This document shows positions 7,516 to 22,620 of a stretch of 44,020 bases of DNA, one piece after another. Location of the stretch: contig RPFO01001160.1 in assembly GCA_009746045.1 (NCBI GenBank), positions 1-44,020 of the forward strand, in the 5' to 3' direction. A model generated the notes under the pieces. The model was not told the DNA's origin. It was given only the letters and a program-made list of their open reading frames with translations, and did not search any database. The position numbers and the translations under genes were made by a program. Each line of letters starts with the position of its first letter. Position 1 is the stretch's first letter. This DNA comes from Mesostigma viride. Taxonomy: Eukaryota > Streptophyta > Mesostigmatophyceae > Mesostigmatales > Mesostigmataceae.

Positions 7516-9695
7516 TAAATACCTAGGGGGGGTGCTGGCATGCATAAATACCTAGGGGGGGTGCTGGCAAGCATAAATACGTCGGGTGGGGTGCTGGCAT
7601 GCATAAATACCTAGGGGGGGGGCTGGCATGCATAAATACCTAGGGGGGGTGCTGGCATGCATAAATACCTAGGGGGGGTGCTGGCATGCATAAATACCTA
7701 GGGGGGGTGCTGGCATGCATAAATACCTAGGGGGGGTGCTGGCATGCATAAATACCTAGGGGGGGTGCTGGCATGCATAAATACCTAGAGGGGGTGCTGG
7801 CATGCATAAATACCGAGGGGGGGTGCTGGCAAGCATAAATACCTAGGGGGGGTGCTGGCATGCATAAATACCTAGGGGGGTGCTGGCATGCATAAATACC
7901 TAGGGGGGGTGCTGGCATGCATAAATACCTAGGGGGGGTGCTGGCATGCATAAATACCTAGAAGGGGGTGCTGGCATGCATAAATACCTAGGGGGGGTGC
8001 TGGCATGCATAAATACCTAGGGGGGGTGCTGGCATGCATAAATACCTATGGGGGGGTGCTGGCATGCATAAATACCTATGGGGGGGTGCTGGCATGCATA
8101 AATACCTAGGGGGGGTGCTGGCATGCATAAATACCTATGGGGGGGTGCTGGCATGCATAAATACCTAGGGGGGGTGCTGGCATGCATAAATACCTAGGGG
8201 GGGTGCTGGCATGCATAAATACCTAGGGGGGGTGCTGGCAAGCATAAATACGTCGGGTGGGGTGCTGGCATGCATAAATACCTAGGGGGGGGGCTGGCAT
8301 GCATAAATACCTAGGGGGGGTGCTGGCATGCATAAATACCTAGGGGGGGTGCTGGCATGCATAAATACCTAGGGGGGGTGCTGGCATGCATAAATACCTA
8401 GGGGGGGTGCTGGCATGCATAAATACGTCGGGGGGGTGCTGGCATGCATAAATACCTAGGGGGGGTGCTGGCATGCATAAATACCTAGGGGGGGTGCTGG
8501 CATGCATAAATACCTAGGGGGGGTGCTGGCATGCATAAATACCTAGGGGGGTGCTGGCATGCATAAATACCGAGGGGGGGTGCTGGCATGCATAAATACC
8601 TAGGGGGTGCTGGCATGCATAAATACCTAGGGGGGGTGCTGGCATGCATAAATACCTAGGGGGGGTGCTGGCATGCATAAATACATGGGGGGTGCTGGCA
8701 TGCATAAATACCTAGGGGGGGTGCTGGCATGCATAAATACCTAGGGGGGGTGCTGGCATGCATAAATACCGAGGGGGGGTGCTGGCATGCATAAATACCT
8801 AGGGGGGGCTGGCATGCATAAATACCTAGGGGGGGTGCTGGCAAGCATAAATACGTCGGGGGGGTGCTGGCATGCATAAATACCTAGGGGGGTGCTGGCA
8901 TGCATAAATACCTAGGGGGGGTGCTGGCATGCATAAATACCTAGGGGGGTGCTGGCATGCATAAATACCTAGGGGGGGTGCTGGCATGCATAAATACCTA
9001 GAGGGGGTGCTGGCATGCATAAATACCGAGGGGGGGTGCTGGCATGCATAAATACCTAGAGGGGGTGCTGGCATGCATAAATACCTAGGGGGGGTGCTGG
9101 CATGCATAAATACCTAGGGGGGGTGCTGGCATGCATAAATACATGGGGGGTGCTGGCATGCATAAATACCTAGGGGGGGTGCTGGCATGCATAAATACCG
9201 AGGGGGGTGCTGGCATGCATAAATACCGAGGGGGGGTGCTGGCATGCATAAATACCTAGGGGGGGTGCTGGCATGCATAAATACCTAGGGGGGGTGCTGG
9301 CATGCATAAATACCTAGGGGGGGTGCTGGCATGCATAAATACCTAGGGGGGGTGCTGGCATGCATAAATACCTAGGGGGGGTGCTGGCATGCATAAATAC
9401 CTAGGGGGGTGCTGGCATGCATAAATACCTATGGGGGGGTGCTGGCATGCATAAATACCTAGGGGGGGTGCTGGCATGCATAAATACCTAGGGGGGTGCT
9501 GGCAAGCATAAATACGTCGGGTGGGGTGCTGGCATGCATAAATACCTAGGGGGGGGGCTGGCATGCATAAATACCTAGGGGGGTGCTGGCATGCATAAAT
9601 ACCTAGGGGGGGTGCTGGCATGCATAAATACCTAGGGGGGTGCTGGCATGCATAAATACCTAGGGGGGGTGCTGGCATGCATAAATACCTAGGGG

Positions 9696-9895
9696 TTCAG
9701 CTGCCACTCGTACCTTTTTTTCTGTTTTTATTTTTTAATGGGGGCCGGCCTGGGGCAGCGGCGGCGGGTGGACGAAAACTGATAGCGTTCCCGTTTGTGC
9801 ATCCCGTGACCACCGGCCACCAAACGGAGGCACGACACCAAGGCAGATCAAGCACCAAAGGAAGCAGCAAGGACGTTGACGTTATTAACCAAGAA
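9696..9895 (+). repeat. 200-bp non-satellite insert, copy 1
   Basis: Unique-looking sequence inside the 29-bp array. It has a T-rich start (TTTTTTTCTGTTTTTATT), a GC-rich middle (GCAGCGGCGGCGGGTGG) and an end containing GGACGTTGACGTTATTAACC. I see no terminal repeats, target duplication or coding signal. A near-identical copy lies 750 bp downstream. Confidence 0.8.
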
Positions 9896-10453
9896 TGGGG
9901 GTGCTGGCATGCATAAATACGTCGGGGGGGTGCTGGCATGCATAAATACCTAGGGGGGTGCTGGCATGCATAAATACCTAGGGGGGGTGCTGGCATGCAT
10001 AAATACCTAGAGGGGGTGCTGGCATGCATAAATACCGAGGGGGGGGTGCTGGCAAGCATAAATACCTAGGGGGGGGTGCTGGCATGCATAAATACATGTG
10101 GGGGGTGCTGGCATGCATAAATACCTAGGGGGGGGTGCTGGCATGCATAAATACCGAGGGGGGGTGCTGGCATGCATAAATACCGAGGGGGGATGCTGGC
10201 ATGAATAAATACCTAGGGGGGGTGCTGGCATGCATAAATACCTAGGGGGGTGCTGGCATGCATAAATACCTAGAGGGGGTGCTGGCATGCATAAATACAT
10301 GTGGGGGGTGCTGGCATGCATAAATACCTAGGGGGGTGCTGGCATGCATAAATACCTAGGGGGGTGCTGGCATGCATAAATACCTAGGGGGGTGCTGGCA
10401 TGCATAAATACCTAGGGGGGTGCTGGCATGCATAAATACCTAGGGGGGGTGCT

Positions 10454-10645
10454 GCCATTCGTACCTTTTTTTCTGTTTTTATTTTTTAATGGGGGCCGGC
10501 CTGGGCAGCGGCGGCGGGTGGACGAAAACTGATAGCGTTCCCGTTTGTGCATCCCGTGACCACCGGCCACCAAACGGAGGCACGACACCAAGGCAGATCA
10601 AGCACCAAAGGAAGCAGCAAGGACGTTGACGTTATTAACCAAGAA
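10454..10645 (+). repeat. 200-bp non-satellite insert, copy 2
   Basis: This matches copy 1 over its length except for a different left junction (GTGCTGCCATTCG against TTCAGCTGCCACTCG) and one fewer G near 10506. The same CGTCG-variant satellite unit follows both copies, so insert and flank were duplicated together. Confidence 0.8.
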
Positions 10646-11519
10646 TGGGGGTGCTGGCATGCATAAATACGTCGGGGGGGTGCTGGCATGCATAAATACC
10701 TAGGGGGGGTGCTGGCATGCATAAATACCTAGGGGGGGTGCTGGCATGCATAAATACCTAGGGGGGTGCTGGCATGCATAAATACCTAGGGGGGGTGCTG
10801 GCATGCATAAATACCTAGGGGGGTGCTGGCATGCATAAATACCTAGGGGGGGTGCTGGCATGCATAAATACATGTGGGGGGTGCTGGCATGCATAAATAC
10901 CTAGGGGGGGTGCTGGCATGCATAAATACCGAGGGGGGTGCTGGCATGCATAAATACCGAGGGGGGATGCTGGCATGAATAAATACCTAGGGGGGGTGCT
11001 GGCATGCATAAATACCTAGAGGGGGGGCTGGCATTCATAAATACCTAGGGGGGGTGCTGGCATGCATAAATACCGAGGGGGGTGCTGGCATGCATAAATA
11101 CCTAGGGGGGGTGCTGGCAAGCATAAATACCTAGGGGGGGTGCTGGCATGCATAAATACCTAGAGGGGGTGCTGGCATGCATAAATACCTAGGGGGGTGC
11201 TGGCATGCATAAATACCTAGGGGGGGTGCTGGCATGCATAAATACCTAGGGGGGGGTGCTGGCATGCATAAATACCTAGGGGGGGTGCTGGCATGCATAA
11301 ATACCGAGGGGGGGTGCTGGCATGCATAAATACCGAGGGGGGATGCTGGCATGAATAAATACCTAGGGGGGTGCTGGCATGCATAAATACGTCGGGGGGG
11401 TGCTGGCATGCATAAATACCTAGGGGGGGTGCTGGCATGCATAAATACCTAGGGGGGGGTGCTGGCATGCATAAATACCTAGGGGGGGTGCTGGCATGCA
11501 TAAATACGTCGGGTGGGGT

Positions 11520-11815
11520 ATGTGTGTGTGTGTTGGGGCATGTGTGTGTGTGTGTTGGGGCATGTGTGTCAGTGTGTGTGTTGTGGCCTGTTAATTGTCA
11601 TGTGTTGGTGTTGTGTGTGGGGGGGCGGGATGTACCTGTGTGTTGTGTGTTATAACAACTATACTTAGGTGTGTTATGTGTGTGTTGCGTGTGTGTGTTG
11701 GGTGTGTGTTGCATGGCTGTCTTGTGTGTTGGTGTCTTGTTTTTAGGTGTTGGTGTGTGTCTTGGGTGCAAACATAGTGTGTGTGTGTGTTGGGTGTGTT
11801 GTTCGTGTGTGTATG
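11520..11815 (+). repeat. TG-rich simple-sequence region
   Basis: Imperfect (TG)n with interspersed TTGGGG, TTGTG and short unique words. It separates the 29-bp and 40-bp satellites. Alternating purine-pyrimidine (TG)n tracts can adopt Z-DNA. Confidence 0.85.
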
Positions 11816-11942
11816 AAAATATAGAAAATTGTTATATTTGACGATAGTCATAGTGTACTACTAAAAACTTGTACATACATATGCTGGAATGATTTTCTTT
11901 TTACTATTTCATTCACTATTGCTTATTTCTTCACACATGTAC
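11816..11942. other. Short AT-rich unique junction
   Basis: About 127 bp of AT-rich sequence between the TG-rich stretch and the first 40-bp satellite unit. Nothing recognisable is seen. Confidence 0.5.
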
Positions 11943-14900
11943 ATGCACGCAAGGGGCGGCTGCACATACACGTACACACACCGCGCACGCAAGGGGCGGC
12001 TGCACACACACGTACATCCACCGCGCACGCAAGGGGCAACTGCACACACACGTACATACACCGCGCACACAAGGGGCGAGTGCGCACACACGTACATACA
12101 CCGCGCACGCAAGGGGCGGCTGCACACACACGTACACACACCATGCACGCAACGGCCGGCTGCACTCACATGTACATACACCATGCACGCAAGGGGCGGC
12201 TGCACACACACGTACACACACCATGCACGCAAGGGCCGGCTGCACTCACATGTACATCCACCGCGCACGCAAGGGCCGGCTGCACACACACGTACATACA
12301 CCGCGCACGCAAGGGGCAACTGCACACACATGTACATACACCGCGCAACCACGGGGCGGCTGCACACACACGTACATACACCGCGCACGCAAGGGGCGGC
12401 TGCACACATACGTACCTACACCGCGCACGCAAGGGGCGACTGCACACACATGTACATCCACCGCGCACGCAAGGGCCGGCTGCACACACACGTACACACA
12501 CCATGCACGCCAGGGCCGGCTGCACACACACGTACATACACCGCGCACGCAAGGGGCGGCTGCACACACACGTACCTACACCGCGCACGCAAGGGGCGGC
12601 TGCACACACACGTACACACACCATGCACGCAAGGAGCGACTTCACGCACAGGTACACACACCATGCACGCAAGGTTCGGCTGCACACACATGTACATCCA
12701 CCGCGCACGCAAGGGGCGAGTGCAAACACATGTACATACACCGCGCACGCAAGGGGCAACTGCCCACACATGTACATCCACCGCGCACGCAAGGGCCGGC
12801 TGCACTCACATGTACACACACCGCGCACGCAAGGGCCGGCTGCACACACACGTACATACACCGCGCACGCAAGGGGCAACTGCACACACACGTACACACC
12901 ATGCACGCAAGGGGCTGCTGCACACACACTTACACTCACCATGCACGCGAGGGGCGGCTGCACACACACGTACACACACCGCGCACGCAAGGGACGGCTG
13001 CACACACACGTACATACACCGCGCACGCAAGGGGCGGCTGCACTTACATGTACACACACCACGCACGCAAGGGGCGGCTGCACACACACGTACATACACC
13101 GCGCACGCAAGGACCGGCTCCACTCACATGTACATCCACCGCGCAACCACGGGGCGGCTGCACACACACGTACATACACCGCGCACGCAAGGGGCTGCTG
13201 CACACACACTTACACACAAAATGCACGCTTGGGGCGACGGCACTCACATGTACATACACCGCGCACGAAAGGGGTGGCTGCACACACACGTACATCCACC
13301 GCGCACGCAAGGGGCGGCTGCACACACACATACATACATGCACCATGCACGCAAGGGGCGAGTGCACACACATGTACATACACCGCGCACGCAAGGGGCA
13401 ACTGCCCACACATGGACATACACCATGCACGCAAGGGGCGGCTGCACACACATGTACATCCACCGCGCACGCAAGGGGCGAGTGCACACACACGTACACA
13501 CACCGCGCACGCAAGGGGCTGCTGCACACACACGTACACACACCATGCACGCAATTGCCGGCATGCACACACACGTACATCCACCGCGCACGCAAGGGGC
13601 AACTGCACACACATGTACACACACCGCGCACGCTTGGGGCGGCTGCACACACACGTACCTACACCGCGCACGCAAGGGGCGGCTGCACACACATGTACAC
13701 ACACCGCGCACGCAAGGGGCGGCTGCACACACACGTACACACACCATGCACGCAATTGCCGGCATGCACACACACGTACATCCACCGCGCACGCAAGGGG
13801 CAACTGCACACACACGTACATCCACCGCGCACGCAAGGGGCGGCTGCACACACACGTACACACACCGCGCACGCAAGGGGCAACTGCACACACATGTACA
13901 CACACCGCGCACGCTTGGGGCGGCTGCACACACACGTACCTACACCGCGCACGCAAGGGGCGGCTGCACACACACGTACATACACCGCGCACGCAAGGGG
14001 CAACTGCACACACATGTACATACACCGCGCACGCAAGGGGCAACTGCACACACATGTACACACACCGCGCACGCAAGGGGCAACTGCACACACACGTACA
14101 CACACCGCGCACGCTTGGGGCGGCTGCACACACACGTACATCCACCGCGCACGCAAGGGGCGGCTGCACACACACGTACATCCACCGCGCACGCAAGGGG
14201 CAACTGCACACACATGTACACACACCGCGCACGCTTGGGGCAGCTGCACTCACATGTACACACACCGCGCACGCAAGGGCCGGCTGCACACACACGAAAA
14301 ACCACCGCGCACGCAAGGGGCAACTGCACACACACGTACATCCACCGCGCACGCAAGGGGCGGCTGCACACACACGTACACACACCGCGCACGCAAGGGG
14401 CAACTGCACACACATGTACACACACCGCGCACGCTTGGGGCGGCTGCACACACACGTACCTACACCGCGCACGCAAGGGGCGGCTGCACACACACGTACA
14501 TACACCGCGCACGCAAGGGGCAACTGCACACACATGTACATACACCGCGCAACCACGGGGCGGCTGCACACACACGTACATACACCGCGCACGCAAGGGG
14601 CAACTGCACACACATGTACACACACCGCGCACGCTTGGGGCGGCTGCACACACACGTACCTACACCGCGCACGCAAGGGCGGCTGCACACACACGTACAT
14701 ACACCGCGCACGCAAGGGGCAACTGCACACACATGTACATACACCGCGCAACCACGGGGCGGCTGCACACACACGTACACACACCGCGCACGCAAGGGGC
14801 AGCTGCACACACACGTACATACACCATGCACGCAAGGGGCTGCACACACACTTACACACACCTTGCACGCAAGGGCCGGCATGCACACACACGTACCTAC

Positions 14901-17900
14901 ACCGCGCACGCAAGGGGCGACTGCACACCCATGTACATCCACCGCGCACGCAAGGGCCGGCTGCACACACACGTACACACACCATGCACGCAAGGGCCGG
15001 CTGCACACACACGTACATCCACCGCGCACGCAAGGGGCGGCTGCACACACACGTACACACACCGCGCACGCAAGGGGCAACTGCACACACATGTACACAC
15101 ACCGCGCACGCTTGGGCGGCTGCACACACACGTACCTACACCGCGCACGCAACGGCCGGCTGCACACACACGTACATACACCGCGCACGCAAGGGGCAAC
15201 TGCACACACATGTACATACACCGCGCAACCACGGGGCGGCTGCACACACACGTACATACACCGCGCACGCTTGGGGCAGCTGCACTCACATGTACACACA
15301 CCGCGCACGCAAGGGGCGAGTGCACACACATGTACATCCACCGCGCACGCAAGGGCCGGCTGCACACACACGTACACACACCATGCACGCAAGGGCCGGC
15401 TGCACACACACGTACATCCACCGCGCACGCAAGGGCCGGCTGCACACACACATACATACACCGCGCACGCAAGGGGCAACTGCACACACATGTACACACA
15501 CCGCGCACGCAAGGGGCAACTGCACACACACGTACACACACCGCGCACGCTTGGGGCGGCTGCACACACACGTACATACACCGCGCACGCAAGGGGCGGC
15601 TGCACACACACGTACATCCACCGCGCACGCAAGGGGCAACTGCACACACATGTACACACACCGCGCACGCTTGGGGCAGCTGCACTCACATGTACACACA
15701 CCGCGCACGCAAGGGGCGGCTGCACACACACGTACATCCACCGCGCACGCAAGGGGCAACTGCACACACACGTACATCCACCGCGCACGCAAGGGGCGGC
15801 TGCACACACACGTACACACACCGCGCACGCAAGGGGCAACTGCACACACATGTACACACACCGCGCACGCTTGGGGCGGCTGCACACACACGTACCTACA
15901 CCGCGCACGCAAGGGGCGGCTGCACACACACGTACATACACCGCGCACGCAAGGGGCAACTGCACACACATGTACATACACCGCGCACGCAAGGGGCAAC
16001 TGCACACACATGTACACACACCGCGCACGCAAGAGGCAACTGCACACACACGTACACACACCGCGCACGCTTGGGGCGGCTGCACACACACGTACCTACA
16101 CCGCGCACGCAAGGGGCGGCTGCACACACACGTACATCCACCGCGCACGCAAGGGGCGGCTGCACACACCTGTACATCCACCGCGCACGCAAGGGGCGAG
16201 TGCACACACACGTACACACACCGCGCACGCAAGGGGCGGTTGCACACACACGTACACACACCATGCACGCAATTGCCGGCATGCACACACACGTACATCC
16301 ACCGCGCACGCAAGGGGCAACTGCACACACATGTACACACACCGCGCACGCTTGGGGCAGCTGCACTCACATGTACACACACCGCGCACGCTTGGGGCGG
16401 CTGCACACACACGTACATACACCGCGCACGCAAGGGGCAACTGCACACACATGTACACACACCGCGCACGCAAGGGGCAACTGCACACACACGTACACAC
16501 ACCGCGCACGCTTGGGGCGGCTGCACACACACGTACCTACACCGCACACGCAAGGGGCGGCTGCACACACACGTACATCCACCGCGCACGCAAGGGGCAA
16601 CTGCACACACATGTACACACACCGCGCACGCTTGGGGCAGCTGCACTCACATGTACACACACCGCACACGCAAGGGCAGCTGCACACACACGTACATCCA
16701 CCGCGCACGCAAGGGGCAACTGCACACACACGTACATACACCGCGCACGCAAGGGGCGGCTGCACACACACGTACACACACCGCGCACGCAAGGGGCAAC
16801 TGCACACACATGTACACACACCGCGCACGCTTGGGGCGGCTGCACACACACGTACCTACACCGCGCACGCAAGGGGCGGCTGCACACACACGTACATACA
16901 CCGCGCACGCAAGGGGCAACTGCACACACATGTACATACACCGCGCAACCACGGGGCGGCTGCACACACACGTACATACACCGCGCACGCTTGGGGCAGC
17001 TGCACTCACATGTACACACACCGCGCACGCTTGGGGCGGCTGCACACACACGTACCTACACCGCGCACGCAAGGGGCGGCTGCAGACACACGTACATACA
17101 CCGCGCACGCAAGGGGCAACTGCACACACATGTACATACACCGCGCAACCACGGGGCGGCTGCACACACACGTACATACACCGCGCACGCAAGGGGCGGC
17201 TGCACACATACGTACCTACACCGCGCACGCAAGGGGCGACTGCACACCCATGTACATCCACCGCGCACGCAAGGGGCGAGTGCAAACACACGTACCTACA
17301 CCGCGCACGCAAGGGGCGGCTGCACACACACGAAAAACCACCGCGCACGCAAGGGGCGGCTGCACACACACGTACACACACCGCGCACGCAAGGGGCAGC
17401 TGCACACACACGTACATACACCATGCACGCAAGGGGCTGCACACACACTTACACACACCTTGCACGCAAGGGCCGGCATGCACACACACTGCATGGCATA
17501 CACCGCCCACGCAAGGGGCGGCTGCACACACGTACATCCACTGCGCACGCAAGGGGCAACTGCACACACATGTACACACGCTTGGGGCGGCTGCACTCAC
17601 ACGTACATACACCGCGCACGCAAGGGGCAACTGCACACACATGTACATACACCGCGCACGCAAGGGGCGGCTGCACTTACATGTACACACACCACGCACG
17701 CAAGGGGCGGCTGCACACACACGTACATACACCGCGCACGCAAGGACCGGCTCCACTCACATGTACATCCACCGCGCAACCACGGGGCGGCTGCACACAC
17801 ACGTACATCCACCGCGCACGCAAGGGGCTGCTGCACACACACTTACACACAAAATGCACGCTTGGGGCGACGGCACTCACATGTACATACACCGCGCACG

Positions 17901-18840
17901 AAAGGGGTGGCTGCACACACACGTACATCCACCGCGCACGCAAGGGGCGGCTGCACACACACATACATACACCATGCACGCAAGGGGCGAGTGCAAAAAC
18001 ATGTACATACACCGCGCACGCAAGGGGCAACTGCCCACACATGGACATACACCATGCACGCAAGGGGCGGCTGCACACACATGTACATCCACCGCGCACG
18101 CAAGGGGCGAGTGCACACACACGTACACACACCGCGCACGCTTGGGGCGGCTGCACACACACGTACCTACACCGCGCACGCAAGGGGCGGCTGCACACAC
18201 ACGTACATCCACCGCGCACGCAAGGGGCAACTGCACACACATGTACACACACCGCGCACGCTTGGGGCAGCTGCACTCACATGTACACACACCGCGCACG
18301 CAAGGGCCGGCTGCACACACACGTACATCCACCGCGCACGCAAGGGCGGCTGCACACACACGTACATACACCGCGCACGCAAGGGGCGGCTGCACACACA
18401 TGTACACACACCGCGCACGCAAGGGGCAACTGCACACACATGTACACACACCGCGCACGCTTGGGGCGGCTGCACACACACGTACACACACCGCGCACGC
18501 TTGGGGCGGCTGCACACACACGTACATACACCGCGCACGCAAGGGGCAACTGCACACACATGTACATACACCGCGCAACCACGGGGCGGCTGCACACACA
18601 CGTACATACACCGCGCACGCAAGGGGCGGCTGCACACATACGTACCTACACCGCGCACCCAAGGGGCGACTGCACACACATGTACATCCACCGCGCACGC
18701 AAGGGCCGGCTGCACACACACGTACACACACCGTGCACGCAAGGGCCGGCTGCACACACACGTACATACACCGCGCACGCTTGGGGCGGCTGCACACACA
18801 CGTACATCCACCGCGCACGCAAGGGGCGGCTGCACACATA

Positions 18841-19799
18841 CGTATACCTACACCGCGCACGCAAGGGGCGACTGCACACACATGTACATCCACCGCGCAC
18901 GCAAGGGCCGGCTGCACACACACGTACACACACCATGCACGCAAGGGCCGGCTGCACACACACGTACATACACCGCGCACGCAAGGGGCGGCTGCACACA
19001 CACGTACACACACCGCGCACGCAAGGGGCAGCTGCACACACACGTACATACACCATGCACGCAAGGGGCTGCACACACACTTACACACACCTTGCACGCA
19101 AGGGCCGGCATGCACACACACTGGCATACACCGCGCACGCAAGGGGCGGCTGCACACACGTACATACACCGCGCACGCAAGGGGCGAGTGCACACACACG
19201 TACACACACCGCGCACGCAAGGGGCGGCTGCACACACACGTACACACACCATGCACACAATTGCCGGCATGCACACACACGTACATCCACTGCGCACGCA
19301 AGGGGCAACTGCACACACATGTACACACGCTTGGGGCGGCTGCACTCACATGTACACACACCGCGCACGCAAGGGCCGGCTGCACACACACGTACATACA
19401 CCGCGCACGCAAGGGGCAACTGCACACACACGTACACACACCATGCACGCAAGGGCCGGCTGCACTCACATGTACACACACCATGCACGCAAGGGCCGGC
19501 TGCACACACACTTACACACACAATGCACGCTTGGGGCAACGGCACTCACATGTACATACACCATGCACGCAAGGGGCGGCTGCACACACACGTACACACA
19601 CCATGCACGCAAGGAGCGACTTCACGCACAGGTACACTCACCATGCACGCAAGGGGCGGCTGCACACACACGTACACACACCGCGCACGCAATTAAGGGA
19701 CGGCTGCACACACACGTACATACACCGCGCACGCAAGGGGCAACGGCACTCACATGTACATACACCATGCACGCAAGGGGCGGCTGCACACACACGTAC
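18841..19799 (+). repeat. Segmental duplication within the satellite, copy 1 (offset 1,958 bp)
   Basis: This block matches 20799-21757 at a constant offset of 1,958 bp. It includes rare marks such as CGTATACCTACACC at its start, TTACACACACCTTGCACGC, and GCAATTAAGGG near its end. One visible substitution is ACGCAATTG versus ACACAATTG near 19256. The blocks diverge after 19799. Confidence 0.8.
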
Positions 19800-20798
19800 A
19801 TACACCGCGCACGCAAGGGGCGGCTGCACACATACGTACCTACACCGCGCACCCAAGGGGCGACTGCACACATACGTACCTACACCGCGCACGCAAGGGC
19901 CGGCTGCACACACACGTACACACACCATGCACGCAAGGGCCGGCTGCACACACACGTACATACACCGCGCACGCTTGGGGCGGCTGCACACACACGTACC
20001 TACACCGCGCACGCAAGGGGCGGCTGCACACACACGTACATACACCGCGCACGCAAGGGGCAACTCCACTCACATGTACATCCACCGCGCAACCACGGGG
20101 CGGCTGCACACACACGTACATACACCGCGCACGCAAGGGGCTGCTGCACACACACTGACACACAAAATGCACGCTTGGGGCGACGGCACTCACATGTACA
20201 TACACCGCGCACGCAAGGGGCGGCTGCACATACATGTACACACACCGCGCACGCAAGGGGCTGCTGCACACACACGTACATCCACCGCGCACGCAAGGGG
20301 CAACTGCACACACACGTACATACACCGCGCACGCAAGGGGCGAGTGCGCACACACGTACATACACCGCGCACGCAAGGGGCGGCTGCACACACACGTACA
20401 CACACCATGCACGCAAGGGCCGGCTGCACTCACATGTACATACACCATGCACGCAAGGGGCGGCTGCACACACACGTACACACACCATGCACGCAATTGC
20501 CGGCATGCACACACACGTACATCCACCGCGCACGCAAGGGGCAACTGCACTTTACACATGTACACACACCGCGCACGCTTGGGGCAGCTGCACTCACATG
20601 TACACACACCGCGCACGCTTGGGGCGGCTGCACACACACGTACCTACACCGCGCACGCAAGGGGCGGCTGCACACACACGTACATACACCGCGCACGCAA
20701 GGGGCAACTGCACACACATGTACATACACCGCGCAACCACGGGGCGGCTGCACACACACGTACATACACCGCGCACGCAAGGGGCTGCTGCACACATA

Positions 20799-21757
20799 CG
20801 TATACCTACACCGCGCACGCAAGGGGCGACTGCACACACATGTACATCCACCGCGCACGCAAGGGCCGGCTGCACACACACGTACACACACCATGCACGC
20901 AAGGGCCGGCTGCACACACACGTACATACACCGCGCACGCAAGGGGCGGCTGCACACACACGTACACACACCGCGCACGCAAGGGGCAGCTGCACACACA
21001 CGTACATACACCATGCACGCAAGGGGCTGCACACACACTTACACACACCTTGCACGCAAGGGCCGGCATGCACACACACTGGCATACACCGCGCACGCAA
21101 GGGGCGGCTGCACACACGTACATACACCGCGCACGCAAGGGGCGAGTGCACACACACGTACACACACCGCGCACGCAAGGGGCGGCTGCACACACACGTA
21201 CACACACCATGCACGCAATTGCCGGCATGCACACACACGTACATCCACTGCGCACGCAAGGGGCAACTGCACACACATGTACACACGCTTGGGGCGGCTG
21301 CACTCACATGTACACACACCGCGCACGCAAGGGCCGGCTGCACACACACGTACATACACCGCGCACGCAAGGGGCAACTGCACACACACGTACACACACC
21401 ATGCACGCAAGGGCCGGCTGCACTCACATGTACACACACCATGCACGCAAGGGCCGGCTGCACACACACTTACACACACAATGCACGCTTGGGGCAACGG
21501 CACTCACATGTACATACACCATGCACGCAAGGGGCGGCTGCACACACACGTACACACACCATGCACGCAAGGAGCGACTTCACGCACAGGTACACTCACC
21601 ATGCACGCAAGGGGCGGCTGCACACACACGTACACACACCGCGCACGCAATTAAGGGACGGCTGCACACACACGTACATACACCGCGCACGCAAGGGGCA
21701 ACGGCACTCACATGTACATACACCATGCACGCAAGGGGCGGCTGCACACACACGTAC
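20799..21757 (+). repeat. Segmental duplication within the satellite, copy 2 (offset 1,958 bp)
   Basis: Partner of 18841-19799. Both carry the same shortened units and rare insertions, so they derive from one block of tandem units. Confidence 0.8.
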
Positions 21758-22620
21758 ACACACCATGCACGCAAGGAGCGACTTCACGCACAGGTACACA
21801 CACCATGCACGCAAGGTTCGGCTGCACACACATGTACATCCACCGCGCACGCAAGGGGCGAGTGCAAGCACATGTACATACACCATGCACGCAAGGGGCG
21901 GCTGCACACACATGTACATCCACCGCGCACGCAAGGGGCGAGTGCACACACACGTACACACACCGCGCACGCAAGGGCCGGCTGCACACACACGTACACA
22001 CACCATGCACGCCATTGCCGGCATGCACACACACGTACATCCACCGCGCACGCAAGGGGCAACTGCACACACATGTACACACACCGCGCACGCTTGGGGC
22101 AGCTGCACTCACATGTACACACACCGCGCACGCAAGGGCCGGCTGCACACACACGTACACACACCATGCACGCAATGGCCGGCATGCACACACACGTACA
22201 CACACCGCGCACGCAAGGGGCGGCTGCACACACACGTACACACACCATGCACGCAATTGCCGGCATGCACACACACGTACGTCCACCGCGCACGCAAGGG
22301 GCAACTGCACACACATGTACACACACCGCGCACGCTTGGGGCAGCTGCACACACACGTACCTACACCGCGCACGCAAGGGGCGGCTGCACACACACGTAC
22401 ATACACCGCGCACGCAAGGGGCAACTGCACACACATGTACACACACCGCGCACGCAAGGGGCAACTGCACACACACGTACACACACCGCGCACGCTTGGG
22501 GCGGCTGCACACACACGTACCTACACCGCGCACGCAAGGGGCGGCTGCACACACACGTACATCCACCGCGCACGCAAGGGGCAACTGCACACACATGTAC
22601 ACACACCGCGCACGCTTGGG

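Larger units (their letters stand above)
7516..11519 (+). repeat. 29-bp G-rich satellite array
   Basis: About 4 kb of tandem 29-bp units, roughly 120-130 copies (one clear unit is 7690-7718). Each unit carries ATAAATACCTAGG, a G-run of 5-8, then TGCTGGCATGC. Common variants replace CCTAG with CGTCG, CCGAG or CATG and change the G-run length. The array follows the purine tract directly and is interrupted twice by a 200-bp non-satellite insert. Frames encoding CMPAPPLGIY-like repeats on the minus strand are by-products of the period. Confidence 0.95.

Noticed and set aside
6525-7604. Pro/Ser/Phe-rich minus-strand frame and Gly/Lys/Arg/Glu-rich plus-strand frames
   Set aside because: Direct translation of the purine tract on both strands, with no non-repetitive coding sequence.
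7516-11519. CRISPR array or coding repeats in the 29-bp satellite
   Set aside because: Units are head-to-tail with no unique spacers, and the host sequence is eukaryotic. The MHASTPP/MPAPP frames only reflect the period.
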